A model generated the notes under the pieces. It worked only from the letters and a program-made list of their open reading frames with translations, did not search any database and was not told where the DNA came from. Made by a program: the position numbers and the translations under genes. From positions 3,348,001-3,412,000 of the forward strand of contig JAUDYN010000005.1 of assembly GCA_030407005.1 (NCBI GenBank): a DNA stretch of 64,000 bases. Direction: 5' to 3'. This document shows, in pieces, positions 22,673-32,634 of the stretch. The DNA is from Desarmillaria ectypa (Eukaryota > Basidiomycota > Agaricomycetes > Agaricales > Physalacriaceae). The first letter of the stretch is position 1. Every line of letters starts with the position of its first letter.

Positions 22673-23030
22673 CTAAGATCCATATCTCCTAACAAAATCT
22701 GTCAGACGTTCTTGAAGGGCTGCACCACCCAAGTTTTTCACTCTTGAATAATCCACGTTCTCCACCAATATAAGACCCTTTAGTTCCTTAACACGAGAAA
22801 GAGCGATGAAAGTCAAGCCAACACAAAATTCGGTCTTCCCTAGTCCAATTTGCGCTCGGTCCAACGTAAGGCCTTGCGACTTGTGAACAGTAAGGGCCCA
22901 CGACAAGCGAAGAGGTAATTGTGTGCGATATAATGACTTGCCGCTGTGTTCAAACTTAAATGCACGCGGGGGGTCTAGCGCAAGGTGGAGAAAAACAAAA
23001 TTGATAGCCCAACAACGGCAGACACAACGA
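22673..23030 (-). mobile_element. Helitron/PIF1-type helicase C-terminal relic
   Basis: The minus-strand frame encodes the last domain of a PIF1-like helicase as carried by Helitrons: TQLPLRLSWALTVHKSQGLT (helicase motif V region), then LGKTEFCVGLTFIALSRVK (motif VI, with the arginine finger) and a normal-looking C-terminus ending FVRRYGS. Everything upstream is absent: no Walker A, no Walker B, and no Rep/HUH domain within reach. The 5' side runs into an A/T tract at about 23130-23143. It is therefore a truncated copy unable to move by itself. A fragment of a cellular PIF1 gene is the alternative, but the wording of the motif block is closer to Helitron copies common in basidiomycetes. Confidence 0.75.
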
Positions 23031-24515
23031 TACCCGGTAAAACGCGAAATAAAAGCAGACATACCCACACATCATCGAAACCTCGTACGAATAAGAAATC
23101 CGTGAAGAACTGAAGGAAGTACGAGCCAAAAAAAAAAAAGGCGATTTTGGAAGAGGCGGGAATCTGCCCGGCGTGTGTTGGATGAATTTGGGCCAGCCTC
23201 GTGCATAGTCAATAAATGCTCGCTGACGCTCGCGATGATGACATGCACGAATTTGCTTCCGTACTTTCGTCCTATTCTGCTTCCGCTCGTATAAATACTC
23301 GCTCGCTTTCCTAGGTTCGGGATTCCTTCCTTTCCCTCTTACTCCATGCTTAGATGTCTATATTGCTCTCTGTTCTTTGTGGGACAGGTTTCGAGTCATC
23401 GGGGGTGATGATACATTGATAGGAAAATCGACCCGGGGTTTCGCGACATTTTGAGAGAGAAGTACTCTATAGATGTTGCGCATGCTAGCAGTTGAGATAA
23501 CTTGAAGGTCTTGAGTACAACTGATAGGTGGTGGTGGGTTCGCCGGGGCCAGCAGCCTTGACACCTTCCTTGGAGGCCTCAGGAAAGAACGCATAAGCTG
23601 CAGGATGTGGCCCCAAAGAATATAGGCAACGATGGAGACTCTGGACCCTGAGAAACATCGATTCAACTAATAGATAAGCATATACCTGTTCGTCGAGGAC
23701 TTTTAGTAATAAGGATGTACCCCAGCCGAGCGTTCAAGAGTCTTCATTCTTCACTGGTTGGCATTTATTGAAGAGTAATGACTCGGTCGGACTTGTGTGC
23801 AGGATTCCAGAACAACATTCATATTCGCATCTAAAAATGTACTGTCGGATAGACGCTTGGGAAGGCTAGGCTTAGGCGGGATGGAGGATGAACATATCGC
23901 CGTTACACACGCAAGATCAAACACCACTGTTATACCTGAACTCGACCATCTCCCCGAGCAAGGCACATTCACTCATTGTACAAATAGTTATGAGTCCCAA
24001 TATAACCAGCAGTCACGCATTCATGACTCAGACGGTTCCACTTCTCAACCAGAATCAGGTTCTCCCCCAAAAAGAGCTAGGATATCTGCTTTCCTAGCGT
24101 TTGTGTTGTACAGGTTGCCAGACTGTAGCTAGAATTTGATCATTTGCAGCAGTCCTGCGCCACGGCGGCAGCGTATCATACCAAGTAGGGGAAGCCACTC
24201 CAACAGCTCGCTATAGCCAGATCACATTATATGAAGAACGAGATGGTGCAGGTTGGGTAGGATCAAAGGAGGACCTCTGCAACGTTGCTCAACTGTGAAC
24301 CGAGCTCGAGATTGAGATGAGAAAGCGTAGAACCCGCTTCCAACGAAAATATTTCTCTAATCAAGGCCAGCGACTCTGACCTGAGCATCTCCGTACCGAT
24401 AGTCAAAAAAAGGACGACGCATTCTGGTTTGGGCGGCGGCCGTAGGACTATAAATTGGTATACAGTAAAACTGTTGAGCAGTGGAGCGGTTATGAAGTGG
24501 AGGATTTTCACATGA
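23031..24515. other. Gene-poor stretch beside the helicase relic
   Basis: A plus-strand frame at about 23797-24132 reads like possible coding sequence (QPESGSPPKRARISAFLAF) and has an acceptor-like site (GTGTGCAG) just before it. It lacks a start and partner exons, so I do not call a gene. The rest shows nothing recognisable. Confidence 0.25.
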
Positions 24516-25661
24516 TCAACACAGCGGTGACGAAGGTGTGCCATAACCACCGGTGCCCCGATGGCGAACGGCGCAAACAGCATGGCACAATAGGCCTAGA
24601 GGCGAAATGTTCTGAGCTTGGGCAGTTCGAAGAGGGCCTTTAAGTCTTCCAAACAAGCAATAGATCAAAAAATGAGTTATCCCGGATGGTGATCTCAGTT
24701 GATGGATCCCATAGTTTAAATGGGTTGCCTGCCGTAGCTGCGGGGCCTTCAAGCACATATCCGAGCAATAATCCGAGCGGCGGCTAGAAGAGATCTCAGT
24801 TGTCTGTAGGGCAGGAAAGCGAAGTATAGCTTCCAAGTCGCGTACGTAATGGATGTCTGCGTGGATGAACTCATCCCTCAATGATGAACAAGTAACGACA
24901 TAATTTCGTCGCTCTCATCAGCCTGCGGTAGGAGATAGCGACATGCAAAGTGAGACGATGTTCGGCTGAGTTCGAGATAGGTCTGCAGCATCTCGGAGGA
25001 GTGCTTGGAAAAAGGCGCCTTCACCACGACGTTCTGAGCCCAGGGTGCTAGGGAAGTGTGTAACGTCTCCCTCCAAAAGCAACAGACACGGCTTAAAGCC
25101 CGAAGAAGCCCGGATACGTCTAGACTATCACATTTTTCTGCGATGCCATTGTACGGGATCCCAGCCTGCCGCCATGAGTCGCAGACAAAATAGACGGTTT
25201 CAATGAAGACACCTCGGGGAAGACGACGAATGGGGTATAGATCGACATGCAACTCTCCATAGCTTTCAATACTGGACGTTGGTGCGACTGGATCTCTTTA
25301 AGCTGGGCAGATCGGTGGGACTTGATTTCCTGAAGTTGGACATTATAGAAACTCCGCCGCCGCTTTAGTTTGACGATCTCAGCATTGATCAACGTGGTCA
25401 GCGTCGAGCAACGGTAGCGAATTGCGTAGAAGGTGAAAAACTAAGCTGTCAGAGCTCTGGATGGTTTTGCAGCTGATATACCAGTGATTCCGGAGAGAGG
25501 ACATCGACAAATCCGCAGGTGACGCACGACTTGTGAACGTCAGCGCTCATTCTCATTATTATTAGCACCAAAATACTTTCAGCTTGCTGGCCATCTGGAA
25601 ACAAAAATGATTCGACGTATATCATAGAGAAATCTGGTGAAATACATCGACATCCTTGCAA
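24516..25661 (-). pseudogene. Broken F-box-type gene
   Basis: Pieces in different frames follow the order of an agaricomycete F-box protein. First comes an N-terminal part with CVTCGFVDVLSPESLVYQLQ (about 25450-25560). Then a coiled stretch, INAEIVKLKRRRSFYNVQLQ (about 25300-25390), is followed by the F-box core YPIRRLPRGVFIETVYFVC with SRVCCFWRETLHTSLAPWAQ (about 25040-25240). A leucine-rich-like tail follows (24516-24881). The coiled stretch and the F-box core are in different frames with no splice sites between (near 25255), and another frame change lies near 24880. F-box proteins recruit substrates to SCF ubiquitin ligases; this copy looks dead. A misread base could explain one break but not both. 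Confidence 0.6.
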
Positions 25662-26361
25662 GGATTATAGTCCACTGAGCACTGGTGACCATTGAATATT
25701 GAAGGTCCAGACGTCCTGACTCCAAGGACATTAATGATTAGGAATGACTATAAAAAGACAACGCAAAGAGGCAGCTTAGAAAGCTCTTTTCATGCATTAT
25801 GTATTAAGGGGAAATCGAATTCCCGGCAAGTCGACCTGTTTATGGTAACAACCCAGGTTGCTACCACCCCATTGATCCATTCTCTCATTTTAGGCTCTTC
25901 ACTTTTAATTCTCAATGTCTATTTGCGGCGGAGGCGGAGGCGGATGCATTCTATGCGACAAAACCTAGCAGTTACTTACGGCTGCGAACTTTTATAGTTC
26001 AAGCCGCGTTCTATCCAATCAGTGGTGAGAAAACCAAAATCGTCAGCTCGACGACTTGATCAGTAGTGACCAACCGTCTACGTGGAAATCCGAAACTGCG
26101 AGGCGGACCGCGTAAATGCAATTTGAATTTACCTTAATCTTAACGAATTTTTCTACTGTTGCCTCTGGCTCGGGGCTCCTCGTCTGTTCATCTTACATAT
26201 GCCCACAATGTATCTCAACATGCTGACTCAGGGCACCATAGTATATGTTGACGGCAACATTCTGGTTCCATCCTCTTTTATCGGCCGATTAGCGACATGT
26301 CCGATTATACCTCCAAATATTATAAGGCTCGCAATTTCCATCATTATACGCACTATTCGCC
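25662..26361. other. Intergenic upstream of the O-methyltransferase
   Basis: No gene supported. The frame at 25692-25997 has no recognisable content. The last ~150 bp is the upstream region of the first O-methyltransferase; no clear TATA box stands out. Confidence 0.35.
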
Positions 26362-27191
26362 ATGGCGCACAAAGCAACCACCTCGTTCGTCGACTGGGAT
26401 CGCTCCGATAAATATCACAATTCTTATCTGCTGCAGAAGGATGACAGCCTCGAAGCCAACATCAAGAACAGTATCGCAAAAGGGTTACCAGATATCGCCG
26501 TCAGTGCCGCGCAAGGACAGTTCTTGAATCTGTTAGCGAAGACTGTCGGCGCGAAGAGGATTCTGGAGGTCGGGACACTTGGGGGGTACCTTGGAGTTAT
26601 CGGGCGACGTTTCATTTACATGCTGATCAGAAACGACAGGTATTCGACCACATGGCTTGCAAAGGCTCTTCCTGAGGGAGGGGAGTTGGTCACTTTTGAA
26701 CTGAAAGAGCTCCACGCGCAGGTCCGTGTACCTATTTCGACTTGTTCCTGTCTCTGATGGTGCGCAGGTTGCGAAAGAAAATCTCATCAGGTCCGGGGTA
26801 GTCTCCAGGGTCAAGATCGTCGTTGGCCCTGCCTTGGAGTCTTTGGCTAAGGCTCCTTCTGAACCTAAGTTTGATCTCGCCTTCATCGATGCGGACAAAG
26901 CCTCGATATCGCAGTATTTCACTGAGGCTAAGCGTCTCGTGAGACCGGGTGGGATTATAGTACGTGATCTGTGATGGCAGGCATTCAATGTATATTTACC
27001 TTCCTCTACAGAGTGTAGATAACATCGTCCGTAATAGGCGAGTAGCGGATCCATCTTACTCAGATGAGAGTGTGGATGGTGTACGGAAACTGCTTGCCGC
27101 TTTACCCGGCGATAACGAGGTGGAAGCGATTACGATGGGAGCTGTGGGGGAGAAGGGCTATGATGGAATTTTGTACGCAATCAGGAGGTGA
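26362..27191 (+). CDS. SAM-dependent O-methyltransferase, family 3 (copy 1)
   Basis: Four exons (26362-26585, 26640-26721, 26768-26959, 27012-27191) total 678 bases and give 225 aa, the usual length for caffeoyl-CoA/catechol-type O-methyltransferases. The SAM-binding loop AKRILEVGTLGGYSTTWLA is followed by the acidic residue region LVTFELKELH. The block FDLAFIDADKASISQYF has the metal-binding Asp motif, and GDNEVEAITMG and EKGYDGILYAIRR close the fold. Such enzymes methylate a hydroxyl next to another hydroxyl on phenolic compounds in the cytosol and need Mg2+. There is no stop or frameshift. It lies directly ahead of a second, related copy in the same direction. The substrate is unknown; the nearby dioxygenase suggests phenolics, as an inference only. 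Confidence 0.9.
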
Positions 27192-27618
27192 GAGAGGTGA
27201 ATTGGTTCAAGCGTATCTTCGTCGACGCAGTGCTGATTACATGTAGGTGAGAAACGTAAGACGTATTTTTACTGTATCTATGAAGAAGTTATCTCATTTC
27301 AGAGCAGTTACAACTTGAATCATCGCGCTATCGATTGCCGACATGAGTCCGGTCCTCTACTTTCGTTCCGGTACCCCAGTGCGTCTATCTCGGTGATTGA
27401 ACTGTTTTAGGGCTATTCAAGCAGACAATACTGCGTTCAGTAGCGTACAGGTCGGCTTTTACTCAGCGACATCCTGTGGTGCTTGTTTCCTGCCTGTATC
27501 AGTCTACCTTGGTGTACATCGTTTTCCGCTTTGCTCGGAATCCATAGTAGCTAAAAGTCGACTTGATGAGTATCAACAAACAAACAAACGTTCCTAATCT
27601 TTGATTTCCAGAAGAGCT

Positions 27619-28472
27619 ATGGCAGACTTCCCTGCCACCACTTATACTGATTGAGCCCGCTCAGACCAATACCAGAGGTCTTTTCTCATGCCAACGGACA
27701 ACGTTCTCCATACCGCCCTCCAGAACAGTGACGCTCATGGACTCCGGACAGAGATATCTGTCAGTCCTGCGCTCGCCAAATTTCTGAATTTACTTGCCAG
27801 ATCCATTGGTGCAAAAAGAATCCTGGAGATCGGAACACTTGCAGGGTAAGTATTGTATTTGCACTGACCTGCTTTTGTAACAATTAATTCATAGATACTC
27901 CACTATATCTCTGGCAAGAGCACTTCCGAAGGATGGCAAGGTTATCTCACTGGAACTTCATAAACTCAGTGCCAAGGTAATAGCAGATTGTCACTATCTT
28001 GCGTTCAAAAGTCTTATTTCAGCCTAGGTCGCCTCAGAAAATATTGCACTTGCTGGCTTGACCTCCCAAGTAGAAATCATCGTCGGTCCTGCGCTCGAAA
28101 CCCTCGCAAAGTTTCCTACCGAACCTAAATTTGACCTGATTTTCATCGATGCGGATAAACCCCCCATGACCGAGTACTTCACAGAGGCGAAACGGTTGGT
28201 AAAACAAGGAGGGGTTATTGTGAGTTCATCGGCTTCTTGTGGGTAATGTCCCTGACATACGGTATGCATAGATCCTTGATAATGTCGTTCTGAATGGCGA
28301 TGTCGCCAGAGAATATCTTCCAGATACACTCTCCGAATATAACAAAGAGAAAGTTAAGGGAATCAAGAGGCTGCTTGCTTCAATTAAAGGAGACAACGAA
28401 GTAGAGGCTACGACTATCAGTACTGCTGACGAGAAGGGTTACGACAGCTTTATGTATGTTATTCGAAAGTAA
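27619..28472 (+). pseudogene. O-methyltransferase copy 2, nonsense codon at position 12
   Basis: This is a tandem copy of the preceding gene with the same intron positions. It keeps AKRILEIGTLAG(Y), FDLIFIDADKPPMTEYF and EKGYDSFMYVIRK. The natural start at 27619 reads MADFPATTYTD and then TGA (27652-27654), where copy 1 has Trp in FVDW. After the stop, homology continues at once (ARSDQYQRSFL). No GT donor lies between the ATG and the TGA, so splicing cannot remove it. A downstream ATG at 27688 could start a protein lacking the first 23 residues, but keeping the SAM and metal sites. It is therefore either a young pseudogene or an N-terminally shortened active gene. The rest of the frame is clean, which favours recent damage or re-initiation. 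Confidence 0.8.
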
Positions 28473-28782
28473 CTCGGATTGAACTTGAATGTCAAAAAAA
28501 TGCTTTGTCAATATTATGCAATAGGAGGGGAACCAAATATCCGCCTACGCGCGTTTCTCAGGTTCGCCCTCCCATCTGATACCAGCTGCACACGAGCTAC
28601 TGCTACAGGCCAGTTTCTGTATCGGATTGCCAGCAACTCATCGGGAGACTCCCTGGTGCTGGATTGTGTTCATGGAGCCCGACGAAAGCCTCGCCTCGTA
28701 TTTTGACCGCAGTGCCAAGATGGTCCATGCGTATGCTGACCGGTGAGCTGGATATCGAAGGAGACAGGGATTTACTGGGCTC

Positions 28783-29503
28783 ATGAAATATACAAGTATC
28801 GAGCATGGATATGCACGGCCTGCACTGAAAACTGCAAAGGAGCTCTTGAATGAGCATCCCATCCCATTTGTGAGTCGTTTGCCATACTGTAACGCTTTTG
28901 TTGACGTATTGCTAGGTGTTCTTCCTGTTCTTTGCTCTGCTTAGCATTTTTCCAGTCTTGCTCTTCCTGTTTGTCTTCGATTTTCTGCTTGCCTTGCCTC
29001 GGCATACTTATGGTTTCAACAGCGGTTGCTCCGTTATAGTTACTCTGTCCTTTGTTCTGTTTGCACTGAGCTCGGCTTTATTGGCGTCGGGTATCTTTAT
29101 TTTCACATTTGGTGTGTTCACTTTGCAACTCAGCTTCCGTCTTACCTAACTAATGGCACGTCTAGCGTGTATTCTGATCTTTGTCCTCTTCATGAACATC
29201 TGCATTGCCGCCCTCCCCACTTTTGTCTTATTCTCTGCATACTCTGTCATCCGGCTCTTCATTTTGACTCGTTCTAGTGGGAGAGCGGGCGCTACAGAAT
29301 GGGTCGATGAAACCAAAACTTTTTTCCTCAGTTCGGGATCCAAAAAGCACCCGGTGAAGGAAGATGATGAAGATAACGATGCAGTATCAAATGCATCCGC
29401 TGGATCTATCGTCGTAGTTGAAAACAAAGAACATGAGAACACGGTGACTAACACCAGTCCAGAGGAGCCCGCCAACAGTGTCACGGTGAAGAAGGAGGAT
29501 TAA
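28783..29503 (+). CDS. Promethin-like (LDAF1/Ldo-type) membrane protein
   Basis: The start at 28783 (MKYTSIEHGYARPALKT) leads into a 46-bp intron (GTGAGT..TGCTAG), then a long hydrophobic block. A second intron (GTGTGTTC..CGTCTAG, branch CTAAC, about 29110-29165) removes an in-frame TAA and joins IFTF to ACILIFVLFM. The result is about 200 aa: a short polar start, four closely packed hydrophobic segments arranged as two hairpins, then an acidic, Ser/Thr/Lys-rich tail. This layout resembles promethin/LDAF1 and yeast Ldo proteins, which sit at ER-lipid-droplet contacts with seipin. The assignment rests on layout and a loose sequence resemblance (PVLLFLFVF region), so it is tentative; another small ER hairpin protein would look similar. 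Confidence 0.6.
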
Positions 29504-30109
29504 TTTTGCTGCAGGCTGAGTTCATTGTGACGAAAAGAAAGGTTCGAACTGTTTTAAATTACAATCAACATGTGTGACTTAATAGGATTATAATGCCTGT
29601 AGTATCACTAACAATATTTGCATCGAAATCGGGATAGAAACTCACGCCTACGCAGGATTCCTCGCACTGCTGACAAATTTCAGGTCGTCATCCCGAACAG
29701 CAGGTAGCGAGTAGGAGTATTATCACGGAAGCCGTCACCGTTGCTGACCTATAGTCGTGATGTGGGTTTTGAATCGAACAAAGCTATTGTAAGTATCACA
29801 TTTCGGATGAACCTCTTGCGGCCCTGATGCTCTTGCCTGGTAGACAATTATGCAGGAGACAAGAATAGACGAGAGCGCTAATAATCATCCAGGGTATATC
29901 CAGGTTCGATGGTCGCTCGGTCAAAAAGCCTCTGCAATGAATCAACGTCAAGCTGATGTAGCATGTGTCCAACCCTGCCCACCCCGAGGATGCACCGATC
30001 CAGGTTGGGCGCATCGTCTTTCCGAGAAAAAGGCATTTGTTCGGAGACCCCGCCTTTTATAATAGTGGATTCTACGGTTGAAGATTGCTCACAACCATCC
30101 GTCGCAACG
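29504..30109. other. Intergenic upstream of the CBM1 gene
   Basis: No gene supported. Open frames on both strands (29796-30171) are short and have no motifs. TTTTATAATAG lies at about 30055, some 50 bp before the next ATG; it could act as a TATA-like element. Confidence 0.35.
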
Positions 30110-30990
30110 ATGACAAAAATATTGTATCTCTCGCTATTCTTTGTGACCTCAAGGGTTCTCGCACAGTCCACGGCTGGACAATACGGTCAGGTGACTTCCC
30201 TTTGCTCGGAGTCTACATTCCCAGTTCTAACCTTCTCCGATCTAGTGCGGGGGCATTGGGTGGACTGGGGCTACCATATGTCCTTCAGGATGGATTTGCA
30301 ATATACAGAGCAACTGGTACTCCCAATGTCTTCCTGGCGCATCCACGATAGGTACCACAACCACCTCCGCTGGTGGAGGGTCGACCACCACCGCCACATC
30401 AACCTCATCTGCTTCGGGAGGCTTGACAACGTTAGTGTCCGGCTATTCGTTCATCCGCGCAGTCGTAGGTCTCCTTTATCCTTATCCCTTCCGTAACCCA
30501 AGCCCAATCTTCAATAGGAAGCCCCCAACTTCCACAAATATCTGCGGTCCGAGATCGTCAATACGGCATCGGGTGCTGTCCTTGGAGAGCCCGCTGATGC
30601 TGCGCAGTTTGTGATTACGAATGGCCAACTGATTCAAAATGCCGCTGGGACGCCGTTGTACGCTATCGTTGAAAGCAGAGCTAACGATACGGTGGTCATG
30701 TTGAAGATGTCGTGGTCTAAGAGCCCTGCGACATCGGGGACATTTGTATTCAGCGGTGATACGCTTGAGTGGAGTATTCCGACGATCAACAGACCCCAAA
30801 CAAACGTGTGCTCATTATTACTCCATTATGGCCGTGATACTGACGAGGTCTGTAGGCTTGGTACGTATGCCCGGATAGCCAAGGCCATCTCGATGTTTAC
30901 GTGAACTTGGGGTTCTATTCGTACAACACTCCAGCGGGTTGCGCGGATGAGACCATACACGCTTATACGGGATCTACGGCGACTGCATAG
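30110..30990 (+). CDS. Secreted CBM1 protein with uncharacterised C-terminal domain
   Basis: Four exons (30110-30190, 30246-30464, 30518-30805, 30856-30990) total 723 bases and give 240 aa. Residues 1-20 are a signal peptide ([19 protein letters not shown]). Residues ~23-58 are a fungal cellulose-binding module, CBM1, with [18 protein letters not shown] and NWYSQCLPG; its cysteines and flat aromatic face are intact. A Thr/Ser/Gly linker follows, as in other cellulose-tethered enzymes. The remaining ~150 residues are a globular domain I cannot name ([30 protein letters not shown], then [20 protein letters not shown]). It has two Cys near the end and no familiar catalytic motif. The protein should be exported and held on cellulose; what the C-terminal domain does there is unknown. 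Confidence 0.88.
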
Positions 30991-31053
30991 GGAACTTCAC
31001 TTTGGTTTTCTCATTGAAATATCTGTTACAAAAGCATTCGAATCTTTAAATTT

Positions 31054-32326
31054 TCATGCTTTGTTAAGTGGTCCGGTGTAAGGGAACTTTTCGCGCCAAT
31101 GGCGAGCGATCTCGTCCCGTCTTGCAACCCATACGTCCGGCTTCTGAGAGATGTACGCCATAAACCTGTTACGGTTGTAAGCATCACGCTCTTCTAATGA
31201 ACTCTTAAGCGGCTTACTTCTGAAGGCAGCGAAATCTACCAGGTCTTCCAATAATACGGTTATGAAGACTTCGAAGATATATATCAGAAAGTTGCGCAGG
31301 ATGAACAAGGTTAATGGAAGCATTACCCAATTGTCATCATCTTTGGCCTTCCCTCGAGGCCCTCTTCGTAGAGGTAATCGAATGTCTCCTTCATATGCCA
31401 AAAGAAGTCATCAGAACTTGACCATCCAGATCCTTTACAAAGGAATCGGTGATCGCTGCAGTCTAAACTGTAAGGTATCATGAGTAAACCTTCATCCTCA
31501 ATACCCTCGGATGCTAGGGGACTTTCAACCCAGTACTAAAATTTATTTGCGGTGAGGAAGCGCCTAATCCCAATAAAATACAGACTAACCGGGAGATCGT
31601 CTGCGTAGGTGTCAGAACTATAGAGCAAAGGTAGGCCACGCTTGTAATGCTCCCGTGCAATGATTCTAGCGCTTTGATTGCTTCCACGACCAAGGTACCA
31701 TCCGCTAGGTACACTCCTGTCACCAGTGAGGCGCTGAAGACGATCTATGCCCTCAGATACGTGTGCAGCTTCCTCCTCAGGAGAAGCAGTAAAGAACGAG
31801 CGCCATTTGTTTCCGTGGCAAGCTATTTCATGACCTAGCTTCGGCAAGAGTTTTCCGTACTGAGGAGAAACCTCTATCGCCCTGGCCACTGCGTGTGTGG
31901 TGAACTTGTAGCCATACTGATCAAAAAGGCGTAGAATTCGTGGCAACCCCTGGCGGATGCCATATTCAAACTGCACTCGTCATTAGTTCAAGCCGCCCTT
32001 CAATTTGGATAGAAAGAATCACAGACCATCGTCTCCAGCTGTTGGTCCCTCTTGCCCTTCAATGGCGCTTTATGAAAAGCTTCGTGAAGGTATCCTTCTG
32101 AGTGCTCGTCCCCATTGGCAAGGGTGCTCTCTCCACCCCTGCAATCTCAAATTAAGGCTTAACGGGAATGGATAACGATGTCTGACACGTACTCTTCAAA
32201 GTTGATCACGAAGCTAACCGCAATTTTGGCACCGTTGGGCCAGCAGTCGTCAGGCGTATCCCAACCGTAGCCCACAAAATCGCGCTTAGGTAGGAAAGGT
32301 GGGCAATCCGTTGCTGCTGTAGGCAT
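31054..32326 (-). CDS. Allantoinase (PuuE)-type polysaccharide-deacetylase-fold protein, copy A
   Basis: The start at 32326 (MPTAATDCPPFLPKRDFVGY) leads through several short introns to the stop at 31054. Landmarks of the PuuE allantoinase branch of the polysaccharide deacetylase fold are: FVGYGWDTPDDCWPNGAKIA, SFVINFEEGGE, FEYGIRQGLPRILRLF, GHEIACHGNKWRSF (metal-binding His), YSSDTYADDLP, LHNRIIGRPGRF and DVWVARRDEIARHWREKFPY. PuuE-type enzymes open allantoin to allantoate in purine breakdown; other members act on N-acetyl sugars, so the substrate is inferred. All exons join in frame. It has no signal peptide, which fits a cytosolic or peroxisomal enzyme rather than a chitin deacetylase. It is divergent from copy B, with a 308-bp shared upstream region. 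Confidence 0.85.
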
Positions 32327-32634
32327 GACTAAACTGGGGATTGTATACTAGGGACGTGGCGTTCATGGCTGTCATAAATAGCCGAATTCCACAGCCTGTT
32401 GAAGGGCTATCAATTTATTACGGCAAAGGAACCGGCATAAGCGAGGCTATCTATCGTAACTGCAGAATTTTCAGCGGCAGGCAGTGAGATACGTACCGGG
32501 TACACGGCTATGGTCCTCTGACATGGTATAAACACTTGGGACTCCTTAAAATGCTCCTGATACTACAGATTGGGCATCGGCGGTACTCTAACGATACATC
32601 GTACTCTCTCCCCTAAGACGAACACCAATATCTC
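32327..32634. promoter_or_regulatory. Shared divergent promoter of the two allantoinase-like genes
   Basis: The 308 bp between the two start codons must hold both promoters. A plus-oriented TATAAA at about 32527, 108 bp before copy B's ATG, is the only clear core element. A bidirectional arrangement suggests common control, for example by nitrogen source. I did not see a clear cluster of GATA sites of the type used by fungal nitrogen regulators. Confidence 0.5.

Noticed and set aside
27652..27654. TGA as a selenocysteine codon
   Set aside because: Higher fungi lack the selenocysteine machinery as far as I know, the paralogue has Trp here rather than Cys, and a nonsense change TGG to TGA is simpler.
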